DNA from: an uncultured Bacteroidia bacterium
Lineage (GTDB): Bacteria; Bacteroidota; Bacteroidia; Bacteroidales; UBA932
DNA length: 64,000 nucleotides
Assembly (NCBI GenBank): GCA_902785575.1
Contig: CACZZF010000014.1
Location: 62,001-126,000, forward strand
Direction: 5' to 3'
In this document: one piece after another, positions 60,887 through 64,000 of the stretch
Numbering within the stretch: the first letter of the stretch is position 1
Layout: every line of letters starts with the position of its first letter
Notes under the pieces: generated by a model
The model's input: only the letters and a program-made list of their open reading frames with translations
Database searches by the model: none
What the model was told of the DNA's origin: nothing
Program-made: the position numbers and the translations under genes

Positions 60887-60903
60887 ACCGCTAATATAAG
60901 AAT

Positions 60904-61500
60904 TTATACGGAATAGACCATCCGCAGGAAATCAACCCTGAATATCCAACGGTGCTCGGCTTTCTTGAAACCTACTGATTCGTAGAGCCTTATGAGGTCT
61001 GGCATGTCGCTGTCTACGACAAGTGTAATCAATTTGTAGCCTGCCTTGATCCCTCTTTTTATGCCATCTTCCAGAAGGGCCCGACCGATTCCTCTGCGGC
61101 GATATTCCGGGAGCACAGCGAGGGTGTCCAGGTAATACTCCCCGGGCCCGGTCTCCATTTCGGACTCCTCGTCTATCATCATATAATCAGGCCAGAAAAC
61201 GGAGAAGTATTTTCGTCTCAGTTCCTTGTAGTTGTCACCAGGGTAGGAGAGTAGTGAGCCTACCACCTTCCCTTCGATCTCGGCTATTCGTGAATCTTTA
61301 TATGAATATAGCAGGTCGGTCCGTTTCTCGCAAACCACAAGGTTTAGATAAATATCCTTATTCTCAGGTATTTCCGTCTCGAAATCATAGAAATGCATCC
61401 CCGCTATCAAGCACTTGGCGAGGAAGGCCGCATCTTCAGGCTTGGCATCTCGGATGATCATAGGGCAATCCATCTTCATCATAGGACATTTAGCCTTCAT
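60904..61500 (-). CDS. GNAT-family N-acetyltransferase
   Basis: The protein has up to 198 residues. The first ATG gives an odd leader (MKAKCPMMKMDCP), and the ATG at 61461 (MIIRDAKPEDA, the usual GNAT opening) is an alternative start. Motif A is clear: YYLDTLAVLPEYRRRGIGRA with the R-R-x-G-I-G acetyl-CoA loop. LYESVGFKKAEHRW is the conserved motif B. It acetylates an amine substrate that is not identifiable. It is not clearly linked to its neighbours. Confidence 0.9.
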   Translation of the reverse strand: MKAKCPMMKMDCPMIIRDAKPEDAAFLAKCLIAGMHFYDFETEIPENKDIYLNLVVCEKRTDLLYSYKDSRIAEIEGKVVGSLLSYPGDNYKELRRKYFSVFWPDYMMIDEESEMETGPGEYYLDTLAVLPEYRRRGIGRALLEDGIKRGIKAGYKLITLVVDSDMPDLIRLYESVGFKKAEHRWIFRVDFLRMVYSV

Positions 61501-61563
61501 TGACGAAGATAGGGATATTTCCGAGAATTCACACAGGGCCTGCCACCAATGCTTTCGTAATGT

Positions 61564-61666
61564 ATTGAATATAAATTATTTCTAATTAGCAAGTTGGCAG
61601 GGACTCCTTAATTAAGGAGGGCCTGACCGCAGGTGTTTTGTATCTAATTGAATATGAATTACTTCT
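61564..61666. repeat. Imperfect direct repeats around a 16-bp palindrome
   Basis: ATTGAATATAAATTATTTCT (61564-61583) recurs with two mismatches as ATTGAATATGAATTACTTCT (61647-61666), 83 nt apart. Between them is the perfect palindrome CTCCTTAATTAAGGAG (61604-61619). The arrangement sits just past the end of the nuclease gene (minus strand) and may be a small mobile-element footprint or an operator. Confidence 0.5.
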
Positions 61667-61695
61667 CGGAGGGCGGGTGTCAGACCCCAATGTCG

Positions 61696-62385
61696 TCACA
61701 TTTCACAGACTATCGCCAGCATCGCGACCCCGCCGAAGTGGCGGATGTTGTCGTGGACTTCCCGTGCGACAAGCCGAAGTGTCTCGCAGTCCGGCTCCTC
61801 ATGCCAGACCAGGTTCAGGCGTTCTTTATATTCCTTGACCTCCTGGACACTCTTGCCCAACTTGCTGGCAAGGAGAGCGAATCCGGCCTCGTGAAGATAT
61901 TGACGGTCACCGGTTTCCACGATGTGACGGATTCCATCCTTCCCGAGTTCCCGCTCCCAGTCGAACGTTACCTCCTGACGTGTCACCGGCCTGAAGTCGG
62001 CCCGTCCGTCTGAGAAGGTTATTCCCCGGATTCCATTTTCGGTTTTGATTTGACGCCAAGTTTTGCCATGCATGTTGCTGTAACCCTTGTCTGGCGGAAC
62101 AATCGAGTCATCTGGAATCCATATCGAGTCGCCCGGCTCTCCCGTCCACCGGCCTCCTGATGTCGGAATATTCTTGCGACCCTTGTCGCTGAACAGCTGC
62201 GCCCAGAAATCGTCCAGCATCCGCTGGTCGCTCTCCGGCAGAGCATCAAACCTCCTCTGTTTCAGCCCCTCATCTCTAATCCCATCCAGTTCCCGCTGCA
62301 GCGCCGCCAGCCGCTTCGCCCGGGAGGCGAGGGAAGTGTCTCCATTGTTTCTTAGATTTACAATCTTAAATATGTTTAAAGCCAT
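61696..62385 (-). CDS. HNH/EndoVII-superfamily nuclease (WHH/LHH-type, toxin-like)
   Basis: The 229-residue protein has a short coil-rich N-terminus (about 15-65). The nuclease domain then starts with SGGRWTGEPGDSIWIPDD, GYSNMHGKTW, GITFSDGRADFRPVTRQEV and a helix (HEAGFALLASKLG). It ends with LVWHEEPDCETLRLVAREVH and RHFGGVAML. These segments match the HNH/EndoVII DNase domains of polymorphic toxins (WHH/LHH type), in which the W-H-x motif and the later His coordinate the metal. The usual second His of 'WHH' is Glu here. It has no signal peptide or secretion domain and no obvious immunity gene directly after it. The palindrome region follows instead. Confidence 0.78.
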   Translation of the reverse strand: MALNIFKIVNLRNNGDTSLASRAKRLAALQRELDGIRDEGLKQRRFDALPESDQRMLDDFWAQLFSDKGRKNIPTSGGRWTGEPGDSIWIPDDSIVPPDKGYSNMHGKTWRQIKTENGIRGITFSDGRADFRPVTRQEVTFDWERELGKDGIRHIVETGDRQYLHEAGFALLASKLGKSVQEVKEYKERLNLVWHEEPDCETLRLVAREVHDNIRHFGGVAMLAIVCEM

Positions 62386-62492
62386 GTTCTTCCCAAGATG
62401 AAATATATTAAAACAGCCCTTTAATCCATGCCGTCAATGCTAAGTAAACCGGATAACAGTCAATCCGATAAGGTTACTCATACTGGTTGGCT

Positions 62493-63233
62493 TTAGAACT
62501 GAATCTCGCTTTCAAATACAATAGTTTTTAAAGTAGAAACATTTTTTTTGGTTGATCCGCTCATCTTGAATATATCCTTCATAACGGTCAACGATGCCGC
62601 TACTTCTTTGCACGAATTCAATTCGCTAGTAACGCTCATTCTTACAGTTTGTTTCTCAAGATTGTTTTGTTCGTTTGGATTGCGAAGGTCAAATAAATCC
62701 CGGACCTCAATCTCTTGACTTAAATTATATTCATCCAATAATTTATGAGCTTCAGTATAAGTTGTTTCCGACCAGGAGCCAGGGAATGCCAGAGATAAAT
62801 CATACAATTTTTTTAAGCTTTCATTCTGTTCCTTTTTATAATTGGCATTGATATCCACTGTTTTGTAGGAAAGACCGCCGTCAATTGTCAACCCTATTCT
62901 GCTTTCTTCAATAAACTCGGCATGTCCGTGAATCATTTTGGCTCCAAGTTTTCTGGCAATTTTGCTGATAGCCCCTATCTTCTCTTTGATAATCTGCTCT
63001 TCCGATGTATTAATGTCGATGAATCCATTTTTTCTGAAAGGATTCCGAATTAATATGGAACCTTCCTTTTGTGACCCAAAAAAGAAACCTTGCTTTATGA
63101 GAGTGGGCAAGTCGTCTAAAGAAACAACCTTTAAACTTTCACTCAAGCCTTCGTAGCTCTTATACCATCGGTAACTCCTTGCCAGTTCATCATTTGCCAA
63201 ATAGATAACTGTGTCTGTGTCCTTTATTTCCAT
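62493..63233 (-). CDS. Hypothetical protein, second gene of an AT-rich cassette
   Basis: The 246-residue protein begins MEIKDTDTVIYLANDELARSY and overlaps the end of the gene before it by 10 nt. It contains IRNPFRKNGFIDINTSEEQI, HGHAEFIEESRIGLTIDGGL and a Lys/Glu-rich helical part. VRMSVTSELNSCKEVAASLT lies near the end, and it finishes in VSTLKTIVFESEIQF. There is no signal peptide or membrane segment. I do not recognise a family. The region is markedly more AT-rich than the purL or metK areas, which points to acquisition by transfer. Confidence 0.7.
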   Translation of the reverse strand: MEIKDTDTVIYLANDELARSYRWYKSYEGLSESLKVVSLDDLPTLIKQGFFFGSQKEGSILIRNPFRKNGFIDINTSEEQIIKEKIGAISKIARKLGAKMIHGHAEFIEESRIGLTIDGGLSYKTVDINANYKKEQNESLKKLYDLSLAFPGSWSETTYTEAHKLLDEYNLSQEIEVRDLFDLRNPNEQNNLEKQTVRMSVTSELNSCKEVAASLTVMKDIFKMSGSTKKNVSTLKTIVFESEIQF

Positions 63234-63697
63234 AACAATAACGCGATTAAACCTACAACAATAGCTCCTCCCACATAGATGACCGCTCTGTTTTTGCGCA
63301 GTTCGATCACCTCTTTTATAATGATCAAGTCATTTTCATTTGGTTTCATCCCAGCTTTTTGAGCATATTCTTTTAAATCTGAGGAAATAGAATCAACCTT
63401 CTTTGTATAAAACATATAAGGGATTAATCTCCCTTTTTCATCTCGATTAATAAAATGCGATTGAACCATTAGCTCTCCGCTCTGACTGATATAGATTTGC
63501 AGTTGAACAGATGCGTTTGGATAACGCCTTTTCAAAAATGAAAGGAATCGGGCCTTAGGCCATTTCCTACTATTGGTTAATGTTGTAAAAGCCTCTTGTT
63601 GGATGTGGGTGTCCTCGTTAAACTGGTGCTCTCCGTCAATCACAAAACCGTCGGGTTTATTGATTTCCGCGTTTTGATACCATAAAACAGTCTCCAT
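63224..63697 (-). CDS. Hypothetical tail-anchored membrane protein, middle gene of the AT-rich cassette
   Basis: I place the start at ATG 63697, 4 nt past the end of the preceding gene; ATGs at 63760 and 63736 are in frame but would overlap that gene. The protein has about 157 residues. It has a soluble N-terminal part (DGFVIDGEHQFNEDTHIQQE, LQIYISQSGELMVQSHFINR), a charged stretch (KVDSISSDLKEYAQKAGMKP) and one C-terminal membrane segment (AVIYVGGAIVVGLIALLLW). It is therefore probably a tail-anchored inner membrane protein. The family is not recognised. Confidence 0.68.
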   Translation of the reverse strand: METVLWYQNAEINKPDGFVIDGEHQFNEDTHIQQEAFTTLTNSRKWPKARFLSFLKRRYPNASVQLQIYISQSGELMVQSHFINRDEKGRLIPYMFYTKKVDSISSDLKEYAQKAGMKPNENDLIIIKEVIELRKNRAVIYVGGAIVVGLIALLLWK

Positions 63698-63701
63698 ACT
63701 T

Positions 63702-64000
63702 CTAGAATATTTGTTGGGCAATAATAAGGACTTCATTTTTATCACGTAAATCCGCGGCAAAAGTGTTTTTTTCGAACAGTTTTTTATAATCTTTCTCAGA
63801 AATAGTGTTCAAAATGCTTGTGAGCAATTCTTTTTTATCTTCAGGACTATTCTGTTTGTATTCGTCGCTATGAGAAATGATTATTACTATATTCTTTAAA
63901 TCTGAATCGTTTCCATATTTGGTTTTAGCTATATTGTAGATGAAGTGGAGGCGAGCCTTTACTTGGCTCTGGTATTCGGAGTCATTAAGGTATCTGATAC
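63702..64000 (-). CDS. Hypothetical protein, C-terminal part (5' end outside window)
   Basis: On the minus strand the frame is open from the right edge to a TAG at 63702-63704 and encodes about 98 residues, with no start codon inside the window. The visible part includes YLNDSEYQSQVKARLHFIYN, then LKNIVIIISHSDEYKQ, KKELLTSILNTISEKDYKKL and a final NEVLIIAQQIF. The alternation of hydrophobic strands and helices resembles an alpha/beta domain, but no motif is decisive. The next gene begins 4 nt after its stop, so the three form one operon. Confidence 0.7.
   Translation of the reverse strand, partial: IRYLNDSEYQSQVKARLHFIYNIAKTKYGNDSDLKNIVIIISHSDEYKQNSPEDKKELLTSILNTISEKDYKKLFEKNTFAADLRDKNEVLIIAQQIF

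Noticed and set aside
61648..62013. A 121-codon plus-strand open frame as an immunity gene for the nuclease
   Set aside because: It lies opposite the conserved nuclease domain, so it is more likely a shadow; there is no separate coding signal.

Overview
The window is most likely a Bacteroidota (Bacteroidales) chromosome. The support is SusC/SusD pairs, an ECF sigma / FecR anti-sigma pair feeding an STN-domain SusC, many lipoprotein glycosidases, an almost complete lack of Shine-Dalgarno sequences, and repeated matches to the Bacteroidetes promoter (TTTG, 19-21 nt, TAnnTTTG). A type II-C CRISPR-Cas locus with a 48-bp repeat also fits. No species can be named from this sequence alone.

Layout: 1-6509 is a plus-strand run of secreted glycosidases (two GH3, the first cut by the window edge, and a GH78 rhamnosidase). 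6510-7534 is a membrane protein plus a small winged-helix regulator. 7645-16051 is a sigma-regulated SusCD locus with a small lipoprotein and a metallophosphoesterase. 16135-17519 holds a YhcG-type PD-(D/E)XK nuclease whose 3' end has been fused onto a decayed Rpn-type transposase tail. 17516-20453 (minus) is a degenerate retropepsin-like protein, purE, miaA and smpB. 20542-26299 (plus) is an M16 protease and an unusual Big2/thioredoxin/M64 lipoprotein, followed by a deletion scar. 26999-34205 is a RAYT-type tyrosine transposase and a complete II-C CRISPR locus (array, cas2, cas1, cas9, tracrRNA). 34875-36176 is metK under a SAM-II riboswitch. 36312-45015 is a TonB-dependent receptor, its OB-fold lipoprotein partner, and a fusion of a GH92 alpha-mannosidase with a phosphodiester glycosidase. 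45027-55786 is one long minus-strand run: zinc metallopeptidase, NagB-like/PIG-L fusion, nagB, two paralogous small secreted proteins, a membrane protein, purL and cysS. tRNA-Leu(CAA) follows at 55969, with an unusual duplicated repeat block behind it. 56661-60886 carries an EEP-family lipoprotein, two beta-propeller lipoproteins and a GH43. 60904-64000 holds a GNAT, an HNH/EndoVII-type nuclease and an AT-rich three-gene cassette of unknown function that runs off the edge.

The most interesting signals are these. (i) The CRISPR repeat itself contains a full Bacteroidetes promoter, so each repeat can start its own crRNA. The array runs opposite to the cas genes and carries a 27-bp internal duplication. 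(ii) A family of short hairpin elements is dispersed between genes and inserted in frame inside purL, cysS (twice) and a protease-like gene. Two copies differ by a compensatory base-pair change, and a RAYT transposase lies in the same window. (iii) The purL insertion carries an inverted copy of purL's own conserved LLMF-coding stretch. (iv) There are unusual fusions: GH92 with phosphodiester glycosidase, Big2-thioredoxin-M64, and a NagB-like domain lacking its catalytic His fused to PIG-L.

Working together: polysaccharide and glycoside foraging dominates (SusCD and TBDR import, GH3/GH78/GH92/GH43, amino-sugar catabolism through NagB). Purine synthesis (purE, purL), translation (miaA, smpB, cysS, tRNA-Leu) and SAM supply (metK) are interspersed. 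Defence and mobile DNA is concentrated at 16-17.5 kb, 27-34 kb and 61.7-64 kb.
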